Source: Prochlorococcus sp. AG-409-A22
GTDB taxonomy: Bacteria; Cyanobacteriota; Cyanobacteriia; PCC-6307; Cyanobiaceae
Direction of reading: 5' to 3'
NCBI GenBank assembly: GCA_003216135.1
Contig: QCJI01000001.1
Location: 62,001 to 126,000 of the forward strand
DNA length: 64,000 bases
A program made the position numbers and the translations under genes. Positions within the stretch are counted from its first letter, which is position 1. Each line of letters starts with the position of its first letter. This document shows, one piece after another, positions 39,891 to 50,410 of the stretch. Under the pieces are notes generated by a model. The model worked only from the letters and a program-made list of their open reading frames with translations, did no database searches and had not been told where the DNA came from.

Positions 39891-39936
39891 TAACAAATTT
39901 TGTGCATATAAAAACTCTGACAAATAACAAATTTTG
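39891..39936. repeat. Pair of 12-bp direct repeats between purB and tlyA
   Basis: The 12-mer TAACAAATTTTG occurs at 39891-39902 and again at 39925-39936, 34 bases apart start to start, in the 284-base divergent spacer. The remainder of the spacer is AT-rich and shows no gene. A regulator site is possible; nothing else supports it. Confidence 0.45.
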
Positions 39937-40064
39937 GGATTGAGTTATCTTTGTGAATAATATTTCTTTTCTTTGTACTTAAAATCTAAAATTAGAATAT
40001 GTTTAAAAGTTTTGAGCTCATTTAATTAGTAGTTTTTTAACTAAACAATTTTTTTGATTTATAG

Positions 40065-40877
40065 ATGATTAAAAAAAGTAGATTAGATCTTTATCTCCTT
40101 AATAAAGGTTTATGTGAAACTCGTCAGAAGGCTCAAGGGATTATTCTCGCAGGAAAAGTTAAAGATATAAATGGCAAGATTTACGATAAGCCTGGACAGC
40201 AAGTGATAATTGGATCTGAATTTTTTATTGAGTCCGAACCTCAATTTGTATCAAGGGGAGGAGAAAAATTATTAGAGGCCTTTAAAAAGCTCGACATTCA
40301 TGTAAAAGATAAAGTTTGTATAGATGCTGGCATCTCAACTGGTGGTTTTACAGATTGCTTATTACAAAAAGGGGCAAAGTTGGTTTATGGGATAGATGTG
40401 GGTTACGGGCAAACGGCATGGAAGATTAGAAATAATCCAAAAGTAATACTTCTGGAAAGAACAAATATTCGTAATTTAAAGCCTGATGATTTTTTGTCTA
40501 AAGATAATTTATTACCCAATTTCGTTGTAGCTGATTTGTCTTTTATTTCATTAACGTTAGTTTTTCAATCTATTAACAATTTATTATCTGGAGATTGTAT
40601 AGAGGGAGTATTTCTTATTAAACCGCAATTTGAAGTAGGAAAAGGTCGGGTAAGCAAAGGTGGCGTTGTTAGAAAACCTGAGTATCACATAGAGGCTATA
40701 TATTCAGTTATTAATGCTGCTAAAGAATTTCAATGGAATATTAAGGGTTTGATAGCTTCTCCATTAGTAGGACCTGCAGGAAATCATGAATACTTAGCTT
40801 GGATGTGTAAAAAAGATATCTCAGATTCAATTATAAATAAAAAATATATTGAAAATTTAGTAAAAGATACGCTTTAG
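40065..40877 (+). CDS. tlyA: TlyA-family rRNA 2'-O-methyltransferase
   Basis: A 270-residue protein with an N-terminal S4 RNA-binding domain (RLDLYLLNKGLCETRQKAQG) and a C-terminal FtsJ-like methyltransferase domain (FVSRGGEKLLEAF, then CIDAGISTGGFTDCLLQKGA as SAM motif). TlyA proteins methylate ribose of cytidines in 16S and/or 23S rRNA; older annotations call them haemolysin A. It ends directly against the glnB stop on the other strand with no base between. Confidence 0.93.
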   Translation: MIKKSRLDLYLLNKGLCETRQKAQGIILAGKVKDINGKIYDKPGQQVIIGSEFFIESEPQFVSRGGEKLLEAFKKLDIHVKDKVCIDAGISTGGFTDCLLQKGAKLVYGIDVGYGQTAWKIRNNPKVILLERTNIRNLKPDDFLSKDNLLPNFVVADLSFISLTLVFQSINNLLSGDCIEGVFLIKPQFEVGKGRVSKGGVVRKPEYHIEAIYSVINAAKEFQWNIKGLIASPLVGPAGNHEYLAWMCKKDISDSIINKKYIENLVKDTL

Positions 40878-41225
<348 letters not shown>

Positions 41226-41240
41226 TTAAACGTTTTTATA

Positions 41241-41486
41241 TTAATTGTTTTTTTGACAAACATCCACCTTTGAAATTTCAGAAATTAATTTAATATTTAG
41301 ACCAGCACTAGTTGCATCTTCAATTAATAATTTAGAGTTTTCTTGAGAAATTAATACTGAATTGTTTGATAATGCTTCCCACTGATCATTTTCAAAATGT
41401 GTTTGAAGCCATAACATCCCATGAATAGTTGTAGGTTGAATAGACTTAGTTGAGTTGTTATTAATATTTATCAAACAAATGTCCAT
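41241..41486 (-). CDS. Conserved-looking 81-residue protein upstream of glnB
   Basis: An 81-residue acidic/Asn-rich protein with no signal or membrane segment. The middle block (TIHGMLWLQTHFENDQWEAL) and a following SVLISQENSKLLIEDATSAG segment suggest a small folded alpha/beta domain. I do not recognise a family. It is 24 bases upstream of glnB on the same strand, and a candidate NtcA-type promoter precedes it, so a nitrogen-linked role is an inference from position only. Confidence 0.7.
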   Translation of the reverse strand: MDICLININNNSTKSIQPTTIHGMLWLQTHFENDQWEALSNNSVLISQENSKLLIEDATSAGLNIKLISEISKVDVCQKNN

Positions 41487-41508
41487 TAATTTTTTTTTTA
41501 ACTAAACA

Positions 41509-41514
41509 TATATA
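41509..41514 (-). promoter_or_regulatory. Candidate -10 element for the 81-aa gene/glnB unit
   Basis: TATATA on the minus strand, 23 bases downstream of the candidate NtcA site and 22 bases before the ATG at 41486. It is one of several AT-rich hexamers in the spacer; the spacing to the NtcA-like palindrome is what singles it out. Confidence 0.35.
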
Positions 41515-41537
41515 AACCTTTTAAATATCACCATTAA

Positions 41538-41553
41538 TGTTACTGTTGATACA
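41538..41553 (-). promoter_or_regulatory. Candidate NtcA-binding site for the 81-aa gene/glnB unit
   Basis: On the minus strand the sequence reads TGTATCAACAGTAACA. This keeps TGT-N10-ACA and one perfect GTA half of the NtcA consensus GTA-N8-TAC, with AAC in place of TAC on the other side. It is followed after 23 bases by TATATA (41509-41514), the spacing expected for an NtcA-activated -10 box. The inferred transcript start lies about 20 bases before the ATG at 41486. This is a pattern match by eye, with one mismatch. Confidence 0.45.
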
Positions 41554-41663
41554 AAACAAAGATTTTATATTTTATTTTTAGTTATTTGTAATAGTTTTTG
41601 AGGTTTTAATTTTTGCGGATTCTTATCTTTTTATATAGTTTTAGTAAATAAGTTTCTGCAAAA

Positions 41664-42074
41664 ATGAGTTCAACTAATTTTAATGATTCAACTGAAAGGC
41701 CCTTGTACGGAGAAAGATTAATTGAAGAATCAAAAATAATTTGTTTTGAGAATCCCAATAAGAAAAGAATTTATGAAGTTTCTATTGAGTTACCTGAATT
41801 TACATGTAAATGCCCATTCTCTGGCTATCCAGATTTTGCAAAAATAAATATTTTTTACCAACCCAAGATGAAAGTCTATGAGTTGAAATCCTTAAAACTT
41901 TATATTAATAATTTTAGAGATATGAAAATATCCCATGAAGAAGTTGTTAACAGAATAATGGATGATCTAGTGAATGCAGGCTCTCCGCATTGGATACATT
42001 TAAATGCAGAATTTAATCCTAGAGGGAATGTGTCTATGAAGTTAGATATTTTTAGTGGACAGAAAAAAAACTAA
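41664..42074 (+). CDS. queF: 7-cyano-7-deazaguanine (preQ0) reductase, YkvM type
   Basis: A 136-residue unimodular QueF, reducing preQ0 to preQ1 with NADPH on the way to queuosine. The catalytic Cys50 is in [14 protein letters not shown] and the QueF motif with the substrate Glu73 is [22 protein letters not shown] is the C-terminal conserved block. The 177-base upstream spacer shows no convincing preQ1 riboswitch. The stop overlaps the ccsB stop by four bases. Confidence 0.94.
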   Translation: MSSTNFNDSTERPLYGERLIEESKIICFENPNKKRIYEVSIELPEFTCKCPFSGYPDFAKINIFYQPKMKVYELKSLKLYINNFRDMKISHEEVVNRIMDDLVNAGSPHWIHLNAEFNPRGNVSMKLDIFSGQKKN

Positions 42075-43357
42075 AACTTCTGCATTTCCTCTGATAATTT
42101 AAAAAATTCTTTTTTAAAACCAAGTAGATTTCTATTACTAAGACCACCAATTAATAATTTTTTAGATTCTTTATTAAATAAAACCCATAATTGATTCGTT
42201 GGTATAAGACTTAATATCGTTCCAAAGATTATCAAAATAAAAGAGAAGTAAATAAATGGGATTGAAGGATCATTTTTAATTATCAAACCGCTACTAGATA
42301 CTATCTTTTTTAAAGATAATTCAGAAGAATTAATTTCTAGTGAATCACCATTTAAATAGAGTTTTTTTTCAGCAAAATTTACAAGATTAGAGATTGTAAT
42401 AGGACCATTTTCATTATCTATTGTCAAGAGATAATTTTTTTTTGTTTTTTCTCCTAATTCAAGCAATATGCCCCAAATTTGATTACCTATTTCAGGTATT
42501 GGTTTGAGTTGGAGCTGGTACAGAATCTTATCTATTTCAATAACTACATTTGAGACTGCCCAATCCGCTTGATAAATAGTTAATCCTTTAAATCTAATTG
42601 GGTGATTAACTTTGGTTGTTTTGATTTCATTTAATTTGGGATCTTCGGAAAAAAAATCTAGCCTTGAAATAAATTGTTTTGGTATGCCATCACTTTCTCG
42701 TTCTATTGCGAAATTGTCTAGTTTTATTGTTGCTTTAGAATTTGTACTCTCATTTATCAAATCTAAGCTTTCTCCTGGAATCAAATATTGTTCTCTGGAC
42801 TCGCTAGTGAAACTTCCATAAGCTGAACCTACAAGTAAAACTATTAGTCCGATATGGACAATAATAGGCCCTAGTTTCCCAATTAACCCTTTTCTAGCAG
42901 AAAGGCGATTTTCAAATCTGGATGTGCTCCAACCATGTTTCTTAAGAAATAAATTAGTCTTTGATATATAGTCTCCATCACAATTTATTTGGTGATTTGA
43001 TATTAATTGCAATCTTTCGAACCTTTTTTCATTTTTGTAGTCAGTCCATTGTAAAGACGCTTTTAACGCAGGAATTTGTCTCCTAAAACTACAAGCTGCG
43101 AGAGAAACGCAAAGAAGTATTAACGCTAATAAAAACCAAAAACTTGTATATATATGATCTAATTGAAGTTTTAGGACTTTTTCACCATTTATAAATCCAA
43201 AAATTGGTGATTCATCAAATAAATCAATATAAGTCTGTTTATTATTCCCTTGAGGGATAAAAGTGCCAATACCACTTGAAATGGCAATAAAAATTATTAA
43301 TGAAATTGCAAACCTTAAACTTGAAATCTTTAAAATAAAATTTTGAAAACTAATCAT
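42071..43357 (-). CDS. ccsB: Cytochrome c biogenesis protein CcsB (Ccs1/ResB)
   Basis: A 428-residue ResB/Ccs1 protein of System II cytochrome c maturation, which with CcsA brings haem across the membrane to apocytochromes. It shows N-terminal membrane helices ([20 protein letters not shown]), a third helix ([20 protein letters not shown]), a large lumenal domain containing GESLDL and [15 protein letters not shown], and a last helix ([20 protein letters not shown]). The start ATG abuts the ccdA stop with no spacer. Confidence 0.95.
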   Translation of the reverse strand: MISFQNFILKISSLRFAISLIIFIAISSGIGTFIPQGNNKQTYIDLFDESPIFGFINGEKVLKLQLDHIYTSFWFLLALILLCVSLAACSFRRQIPALKASLQWTDYKNEKRFERLQLISNHQINCDGDYISKTNLFLKKHGWSTSRFENRLSARKGLIGKLGPIIVHIGLIVLLVGSAYGSFTSESREQYLIPGESLDLINESTNSKATIKLDNFAIERESDGIPKQFISRLDFFSEDPKLNEIKTTKVNHPIRFKGLTIYQADWAVSNVVIEIDKILYQLQLKPIPEIGNQIWGILLELGEKTKKNYLLTIDNENGPITISNLVNFAEKKLYLNGDSLEINSSELSLKKIVSSSGLIIKNDPSIPFIYFSFILIIFGTILSLIPTNQLWVLFNKESKKLLIGGLSNRNLLGFKKEFFKLSEEMQKF

Positions 43358-44080
43358 TTAAATCCAATTTGATAGTAAATTTAAACCTCCGAGGGAAACT
43401 AAAAATACTCCACTTAATTTAGGAATCACTTGACTATATTTTCTAAGTTCTAGAAATTGTTTTAGATTTTCTGTTGTAGCCCCTGCAATGATTATTGGTG
43501 TCACTTGTCCCAAGCCAAAGAAAAATAGAAAGATAATTGAGATGGTGGGGTTTTTAGCTTGTGATACCCAAGCTAACAAGCTAGCTAATACTGGGGTAAT
43601 ACAAGGTGAAGAGGCAAGTCCAAAAGTAGTTCCTAGTGCAAAAGGTGTTAGGAAGGAGGGTATTCTATCTTCAATAAATTTTAAATCTGGTCCATTTGGT
43701 AACTGGAATTTTAAAAATCCTAATAAATTAAAACCCATGATAATTGCTATTAAGGCAACGATAGAGGTGTAATAGTGAGGAATTTGTCCGTATATTTTTC
43801 CTAAAAATCCACTTAAGGCTCCTAATGTAACAAGAGCACAAACAACTCCTCCTGAAAAACTAAGAAGTTTATATTGATTTTTCTCTGTTCCTCCGATATA
43901 AGCAATAGTTACAGGTAGTAAGGATAATGAACATGGACCAAGGCTGGTTAAAAGGCCTGCACTGAAAACTAAAAATACTGTAAAAGGCCCAGGATGATTA
44001 AGTCCTTGCTGCATGAGTAAATTGCCCTTTTGGGCTAATTCAGAAATAAATAAATTAATTGATACGATAACAAGACTCAA
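43358..44080 (-). CDS. ccdA: Cytochrome c biogenesis protein CcdA
   Basis: A 240-residue membrane protein of the CcdA/DsbD family that passes reducing power across the membrane to keep apocytochrome c thiols reduced. The two conserved helix cysteines are in LTSLGPCSLSLLPVTIAYIG and LASSPCITPVLASLLAW. About six hydrophobic helices are seen. The start is TTG at 44080; an internal ATG at residue 23 (LLMQQG) is possible. It lies 16 bases after ftsW and directly before ccsB. Confidence 0.93.
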   Translation of the reverse strand: MSLVIVSINLFISELAQKGNLLMQQGLNHPGPFTVFLVFSAGLLTSLGPCSLSLLPVTIAYIGGTEKNQYKLLSFSGGVVCALVTLGALSGFLGKIYGQIPHYYTSIVALIAIIMGFNLLGFLKFQLPNGPDLKFIEDRIPSFLTPFALGTTFGLASSPCITPVLASLLAWVSQAKNPTISIIFLFFFGLGQVTPIIIAGATTENLKQFLELRKYSQVIPKLSGVFLVSLGGLNLLSNWI

Positions 44081-44096
44081 ATCTCTTTAATTCTAA

Positions 44097-45332
44097 CTAA
44101 TTAAGAGTCTTTCTTGCACTAAGAATCCCAATAAAGCCTGTTGATTCTAATGAACATCTTAATAACATTCCGGCAATAAAAAATGATGCAATTAATGAAT
44201 TCCCTCCATAACTTATAAAGGGTAATGGTAAGCCTGTAGTAGGCATTGAACCTGTAGCTACTGCTATATGCATTATTGATTGACCTATTAATAAAGTGCC
44301 AGATCCAATAGCAATTAATTTTGTGTAGTTATTTCTGCACTTTAAGGCAATGCGTAAACTGATATATGAGAAAACCACCAAAAATGCTAAGAATAAAGTA
44401 GATCCCAATAATCCAAATTCTTCTGCAAAGATTGCAAAAATAAAATCCGTATACATAAAAGGTAAATATTGTAATTTCTGTATAGAGAGCCCAAAACCCT
44501 GTCCAAAAAGACCGCCTGAACCTATGGCTAATAAACTCTGAACTAATTGAAATCCTGTATCTTGTTGATCTTTCCAAGGATCAATAAATGATATAATTCT
44601 TTGCTTTTGATATTCATTTTTAAGGATACTTATGTATCCAGTAAATAATCCTAATGAGGCAAAAGAGCCAAGTGAACTAAGTTTTACTCCTCCGCATAAA
44701 CCCATAATCCACAAAAGAATTCCGGTTAATGCTGCAGTACTTAAATTGGGTTGTTTAAGTATTAACAGAATTAATAAGCCAAAGGTGATTATTTTAATTA
44801 ATTTTTTATGGTTTTTCACTAAATTCCAATGAGCAAATAGGTTAGATGCCTCTAAAATTAAGAAAGGTTTAATTAATTCAGAAGGTTGAAGACGTAAATT
44901 TCCAAGTACTAACCATCTTGAAGACCCATTAACTGTAAGACCATTAATATTTGTTAGGAATATTAAAAAGAATAATAAGTAGAAAAAAAGTTTTGAAAAT
45001 TTTAAAAGATTTCTGATATTTGTATTAAGTACTAAATAAAACACACACAAACCTGGAATAGACCAAATAATTTGTTTTTTTAAATAGTACGCCCAATGTC
45101 CCATTTCCTTACTAGCTACCCACCAACTTGATGATCCAAGGATAAATAAACCTAAGATTGACCAAATCCCAATAAACATTATGAGGATTTTCGCTTCATA
45201 AGGCCAAATTTTCCAAGGCAAAGGAAATATAGATTCACTTATATCTTTGGGATTATTTTTATCGCTAGAATTAAAAGATTTTTTTCTTTTAAAAATTCTT
45301 CTATATTTTATTTTTTCTTGACTTATCTCCAA
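44097..45332 (-). CDS. ftsW: SEDS peptidoglycan glycosyltransferase FtsW
   Basis: A 411-residue polytopic SEDS protein with a basic 45-residue cytoplasmic N-terminus. Diagnostic segments are NGSSRWLVLGNLRLQPSELI and GSMPTTGLPLPFISYGGNSL; the large loop has GGLFGQGFGLSIQKLQYLP. FtsW polymerises septal glycan strands. RodA is the alternative, but the N-terminal extension and the sequence favour FtsW. The start is TTG at 45332. It leads the ftsW-ccdA-ccsB unit and diverges from the ATP synthase operon. Confidence 0.9.
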   Translation of the reverse strand: MEISQEKIKYRRIFKRKKSFNSSDKNNPKDISESIFPLPWKIWPYEAKILIMFIGIWSILGLFILGSSSWWVASKEMGHWAYYLKKQIIWSIPGLCVFYLVLNTNIRNLLKFSKLFFYLLFFLIFLTNINGLTVNGSSRWLVLGNLRLQPSELIKPFLILEASNLFAHWNLVKNHKKLIKIITFGLLILLILKQPNLSTAALTGILLWIMGLCGGVKLSSLGSFASLGLFTGYISILKNEYQKQRIISFIDPWKDQQDTGFQLVQSLLAIGSGGLFGQGFGLSIQKLQYLPFMYTDFIFAIFAEEFGLLGSTLFLAFLVVFSYISLRIALKCRNNYTKLIAIGSGTLLIGQSIMHIAVATGSMPTTGLPLPFISYGGNSLIASFFIAGMLLRCSLESTGFIGILSARKTLN

Positions 45333-45467
45333 TTTTCGAGTTGTAGATATACTATTGAGACGTTAAATTGAGCCTTTGCCAAGTCTTTTAGCAATGTTTT
45401 TAAGTGTTTTCATATTAAATTAATTAAACGGTTTATAAGATTTAATTCCTTTGATATAAGACTAAAA

Positions 45468-45596
45468 ATGGGCAATACATTCACAACAAATCTTAAGAAT
45501 TCACCATTTATAAAAAAAAACCTAGCTAAAAGGCCCCTCTCCGTGATAGATTCCGTGAGTTTATATACTTACTTATAACCATCTAGTGGGGGCTTT
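45468..45596 (+). promoter_or_regulatory. ATP synthase operon leader: short ORF plus long-range stem
   Basis: The leader before atp1 holds a 36-codon frame (ATG 45468, TAA 45576-45578). It also holds a 9-bp stem pairing AAGGCCCCT (45530-45538) with GGGGGCTTT (45588-45596), with two G-U pairs. The 3' arm ends eight bases before the atp1 ATG, where a ribosome would bind, and the 5' arm lies inside the short frame. The heptamer TCCGTGA is repeated at 45540-45546 and 45552-45558 in the loop. A regulatory role is inferred; expression of the short peptide is unproven. Confidence 0.35.
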
Positions 45597-45603
45597 CTAA
45601 GTT

Positions 45604-46080
45604 ATGTTCACATCAGTGGACTCAAATAGAAAAACAGTTGAACATCTTTCTAACGAGAATGTTCAAAGCCATCAATTCCTAGATAATTCATGCATCAAAG
45701 AAAGTAAACCCGGTTTTGCTAGTCAATTCGATAACTTACTTTCTAAAAATGATGAGTATACAAAATTGCAATTAACAATTTTTGGTATAACTTTTATCGT
45801 TTCTATCATCATTGCATCTTTAACAGGAATTATTCTTGGATTTACTTTTGGTTTGAGTGTTTTTATAGGCTCCCTTGCTGGTATTTTTTACTTACGTTTG
45901 CTCGCTAAAAGTGTAGGAAAGATAGGTAGAGAATCTACAGGTGTATCAAAATTGCAACTTTTGATTCCAGTTTGCCTCTTTATTTTTGCAAGTAAGCTAG
46001 GATCTGTTGAAATTTTGCCAGCAATGATAGGCTTTTTCATTTATAAGCCTTCTCTCATATTTTATTTTTCACGTTACTAA
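45604..46080 (+). CDS. atp1: ATP synthase assembly protein Atp1 (AtpI/UncI-like)
   Basis: A 158-residue protein with a polar 65-residue N-terminus and four hydrophobic segments (LTIFGITFIVSIIIASLTGI, FGLSVFIGSLAGIFYLRLLA, KLQLLIPVCLFIFASKLG, EILPAMIGFFIYKPSLIFY). The position as first gene of the F0F1 operon and the helix layout match the AtpI/UncI family, which helps c-ring assembly and may aid Mg uptake. Sequence conservation in this family is low, so the assignment relies partly on context. Confidence 0.85.
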   Translation: MFTSVDSNRKTVEHLSNENVQSHQFLDNSCIKESKPGFASQFDNLLSKNDEYTKLQLTIFGITFIVSIIIASLTGIILGFTFGLSVFIGSLAGIFYLRLLAKSVGKIGRESTGVSKLQLLIPVCLFIFASKLGSVEILPAMIGFFIYKPSLIFYFSRY

Positions 46081-46124
46081 GTAAATTTTGTTCAATCAAA
46101 ATTTAATAATCTTTTTTAAAATCA

Positions 46125-46850
46125 ATGTTCTTTAATTCCTTGCTAACAAATTTTGCAGCATTAGAAGTTGGTCAACATCTGTATTGGCAAATCGGAAATA
46201 TAAGACTTCATGGACAAGTTTTTTTAACATCCTGGATTCTATTGGGTGCATTATTAGTTTTTATTTCCTTAGGAACTAAAAAAATGGAAAATGATCCGAA
46301 AGGATTACAAAATTTACTAGAGTTTTTATGGGATTACATAAGAGATCTTGCTAGGACACAAATAGGAGAGAAAGTTTATAGAGATTGGATGCCATTTATA
46401 GGAACTTTATTCTTATTTGTATTCGTAAGTAATTGGGGTGGTGCTTTAATCCCTTGGAGATTGATAAAGTTACCCAGTGGTGAATTAGGCGCCCCAACAG
46501 CAGATATTAATACAACTATTGCATTAGCGCTTTTGGTCTCATTATCTTATTTTTATGCTGGTTTAAGTAACAAGGGTTGGAGATACTTTGAATATTATGT
46601 GCATCCAACACCTATTATGCTTCCATTTAAAATTTTAGAAGATTTTACTAAACCCTTATCACTATCTTTCAGGTTATTTGGAAATATTTTGGCTGATGAA
46701 CTTGTTGTCGGTGTTTTAGTTTTTCTAGTTCCTCTAATTTTACCAATACCTGTTATGTTTCTAGGTTTGTTCACAAGTGCAATTCAGGCGTTGATTTTTG
46801 CGACTCTTGCTGCCTATTACATTGGAGAAGCTGTTGAGGAACATCATTAG
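46125..46850 (+). CDS. atpB: ATP synthase subunit a
   Basis: A 241-residue polytopic F0 subunit a. The proton-path block [20 protein letters not shown] contains the essential Arg facing the c-ring. The C-terminal helix reads [20 protein letters not shown]. It provides the two half-channels for proton entry and exit in the thylakoid membrane. It follows atp1 by 44 bases. The 165 bases after it carry hairpins and no gene. Confidence 0.98.
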   Translation: MFFNSLLTNFAALEVGQHLYWQIGNIRLHGQVFLTSWILLGALLVFISLGTKKMENDPKGLQNLLEFLWDYIRDLARTQIGEKVYRDWMPFIGTLFLFVFVSNWGGALIPWRLIKLPSGELGAPTADINTTIALALLVSLSYFYAGLSNKGWRYFEYYVHPTPIMLPFKILEDFTKPLSLSFRLFGNILADELVVGVLVFLVPLILPIPVMFLGLFTSAIQALIFATLAAYYIGEAVEEHH

Positions 46851-46866
46851 CTTTCTCTAATCTATT

Positions 46867-46889
46867 CAGGTCCTTTTACAAAGGGTCTG
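46867..46889 (+). other. Hairpin 1 in the atpB-atpE spacer
   Basis: A 10-bp stem CAGGTCCTTT/AAAGGGTCTG (two G-U pairs) with a TAC loop begins 16 bases after the atpB stop. There is no U-tract after it, so it is not an intrinsic terminator. Confidence 0.6.
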
Positions 46890-46916
46890 TAATCTGGCAA
46901 AATATCTAATCGCGTA

Positions 46917-46955
46917 GGTCTGAAAATATCAGGCCCATTCTTAAATCAAAGAATG
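46917..46955 (+). other. Two abutting hairpins in the atpB-atpE spacer
   Basis: GGTCTGA/TCAGGCC (46917-46923 with 46929-46935, one G-U) is followed without a gap by CATTCTT/AAGAATG (46936-46942 with 46949-46955). Neither is followed by a T-run. They end 60 bases before the atpE ATG. Confidence 0.6.
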
Positions 46956-46997
46956 TCCAAGCGTGTATGACAAAAAAAGATTTATCACAAGTATTAA

Positions 46998-47261
<264 letters not shown>

Positions 47262-47267
47262 AAGTTA

Positions 47268-47296
47268 ATATTGCTTCTATTTCTTATTAGCAATAT
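47268..47296 (+). other. Hairpin directly after atpE
   Basis: An 8-bp perfect stem ATATTGCT/AGCAATAT (47268-47275 with 47289-47296), 13-base loop, begins six bases after the atpE stop. It is AT-rich and lacks a long T-run; it could protect an atpE-containing RNA end. Confidence 0.45.
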
Positions 47297-47330
47297 CTAA
47301 ATTTAAATTTTTTAATTTTAACTGAATCAT

Positions 47331-47792
47331 ATGTTGGCCTTTAATTTTTTTGGCGCTACAGAAGGTGGATTATTTGATATAAATGCCACTTTGCCATTAA
47401 TGGCAATACAAGTAGTTGCCCTTACTTACATTTTAAATGCTCTCTTTTTTAAGCCAGTAGGCAATGTTGTTGAGAAAAGAGAGAAATTTGTAAGTAATAA
47501 TATTATTGAGGCCAAAAATAAACTGTCCGAAGTTAAAAAATTGGAGGCTGATCTACTAAGTCAGCTTCAAAGTGCTCGTTCTGAAGCTCAACGAATTGTG
47601 AGTGAAGCTGAGAATGAATCTGATAAGCTTTATAAAGAAGCACTAGAACTTGCAAATAATGAAGCAAATGCTTCAAAAGAAAAAGCAAGGCTAGAAATTG
47701 AAAGTCAGACTTCCGCGGCCCGTGAACAACTTTCTAAGCAAGCTGGAGATTTGAGCGAACTTATTGTTAATAGATTGATTCTAGAAAAATGA
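47331..47792 (+). CDS. atpG: ATP synthase subunit b'
   Basis: A 153-residue peripheral stalk subunit: an N-terminal membrane helix ([20 protein letters not shown]) then a long charged coiled coil ([20 protein letters not shown]). It pairs with subunit b, the two-gene arrangement of photosynthetic organisms. The name atpG is used for b' in cyanobacteria; others call it atpF2. Its stop overlaps the atpF start by four bases. Confidence 0.95.
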   Translation: MLAFNFFGATEGGLFDINATLPLMAIQVVALTYILNALFFKPVGNVVEKREKFVSNNIIEAKNKLSEVKKLEADLLSQLQSARSEAQRIVSEAENESDKLYKEALELANNEANASKEKARLEIESQTSAAREQLSKQAGDLSELIVNRLILEK

Positions 47793-48301
47793 ATTTACCT
47801 CTTTTAGCTACAGAAGGTTTTGGATTAAATCTGAATTTATTCGAAACGAATATTCTTAATTGGGCTGTAGTGATTTTTGGCCTTTATAAGTTTTTGCCTG
47901 GTTTCCTAGGTAAAATGCTTCAAAAAAGAAGAGAGGGAATCCTTCTTGAATTAAAAGATGCAGAAGATCGACTTTTGAAGGCTACAAAAGCTTTGAAAAA
48001 AGCGAAGACTGACTTATCTCTAGCAGAAGAAAAGGCTAGTCAAATAAAGTCAGATGCTCTTAAAAGATCTGAATCAATCAGGATGGAAAGCGAGAAAAAA
48101 GCTATTGAAGAGATGGCACGAATTAAACAAAGTGCAATTTCTGATGAAAGCTCTGAAGCTTCTAGGGCAATATCTCAACTTCGAAAAGAAGCTGTGGAAC
48201 TTGCAATTAAAAAAGCTTTAGATTCTCTGCCAAATAGACTTGATAAAACAACTCAGGAAAATTTGGTTACTCAATCCATTAATAATATTGAGGTTAACTA
48301 A
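47789..48301 (+). CDS. atpF: ATP synthase subunit b
   Basis: A 170-residue stalk subunit with an N-terminal membrane helix ([20 protein letters not shown]) and a long coiled coil ([20 protein letters not shown]). It holds the alpha3beta3 head still against the rotor. It overlaps atpG by four bases at its start, and its stop shares one base with the start of the delta gene (TAATG), so translation is coupled. Confidence 0.96.
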   Translation: MNLPLLATEGFGLNLNLFETNILNWAVVIFGLYKFLPGFLGKMLQKRREGILLELKDAEDRLLKATKALKKAKTDLSLAEEKASQIKSDALKRSESIRMESEKKAIEEMARIKQSAISDESSEASRAISQLRKEAVELAIKKALDSLPNRLDKTTQENLVTQSINNIEVN

Positions 48302-48843
48302 TGCCACTTTTAAATTCAGTTACCACTCCATATGCAGAAGCATTACTTCAGGTTGTAAGTGAGAATGACCAAACTGAAGAGATGGTCTCAGAGGTTAAAC
48401 AGCTTTTGGCATTAATAAACGATGCCCCTGAATTGGGCAAGGCATTCTCCTCCCCAGTTTTAGAGACAGAGGCTAAGAAAAAAATCATTATTGAACTTTT
48501 TTCAGATAAAATTAACCCCTCCTTATTTAATTTCTTGAAATTATTGGCCGATAGGCAAAGAATTGGAATTCTTACTTCGATTCTTAATAGATTTTTAGAG
48601 ATTTACAGAGAAAATAGTAATATTGCTTTGGCAACTGTTACTTCTGCTGTCAAGCTTACTGCTAAACAGAAAGGTTTAATTACCAAAAAGATCATTAATC
48701 TTGCTGGAACCGAAAAATTAGAACTTGTAACTAAAACCGATCCATCTCTTATTGGTGGTTTCGTCGCAAGTGTAGGATCTAAAGTAATTGATGCTAGTCT
48801 TGCCTCACAAATCAGAAAACTTGGTTTATCACTTTCCAAGTAA
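48301..48843 (+). CDS. atpH: ATP synthase subunit delta (OSCP)
   Basis: A 180-residue delta subunit that links the peripheral stalk to the top of F1. N-terminal helical domain (PYAEALLQVVSENDQTEEMV) and the C-terminal signature DPSLIGGFVASVGSKVIDAS are typical. It begins on the last base of the atpF stop codon. The gene is called atpD in some cyanobacterial schemes. Confidence 0.96.
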   Translation: MPLLNSVTTPYAEALLQVVSENDQTEEMVSEVKQLLALINDAPELGKAFSSPVLETEAKKKIIIELFSDKINPSLFNFLKLLADRQRIGILTSILNRFLEIYRENSNIALATVTSAVKLTAKQKGLITKKIINLAGTEKLELVTKTDPSLIGGFVASVGSKVIDASLASQIRKLGLSLSK

Positions 48844-48861
48844 ATTTTAAATCAACCTTAA

Positions 48862-50391
<1,530 letters not shown>

Positions 50392-50410
50392 ATTTATTTA
50401 AGGAAATATC

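Noticed and set aside
41487..41663. preQ1 riboswitch upstream of queF
   Set aside because: I could not find the compact pseudoknot pattern (a short GC stem followed by an A-rich tail pairing back to the loop) near the ATG.
46867..46889. Intrinsic terminator after atpB
   Set aside because: The stem is good but no T-run follows and the operon continues with atpE, so it is reported as an RNA structure instead.
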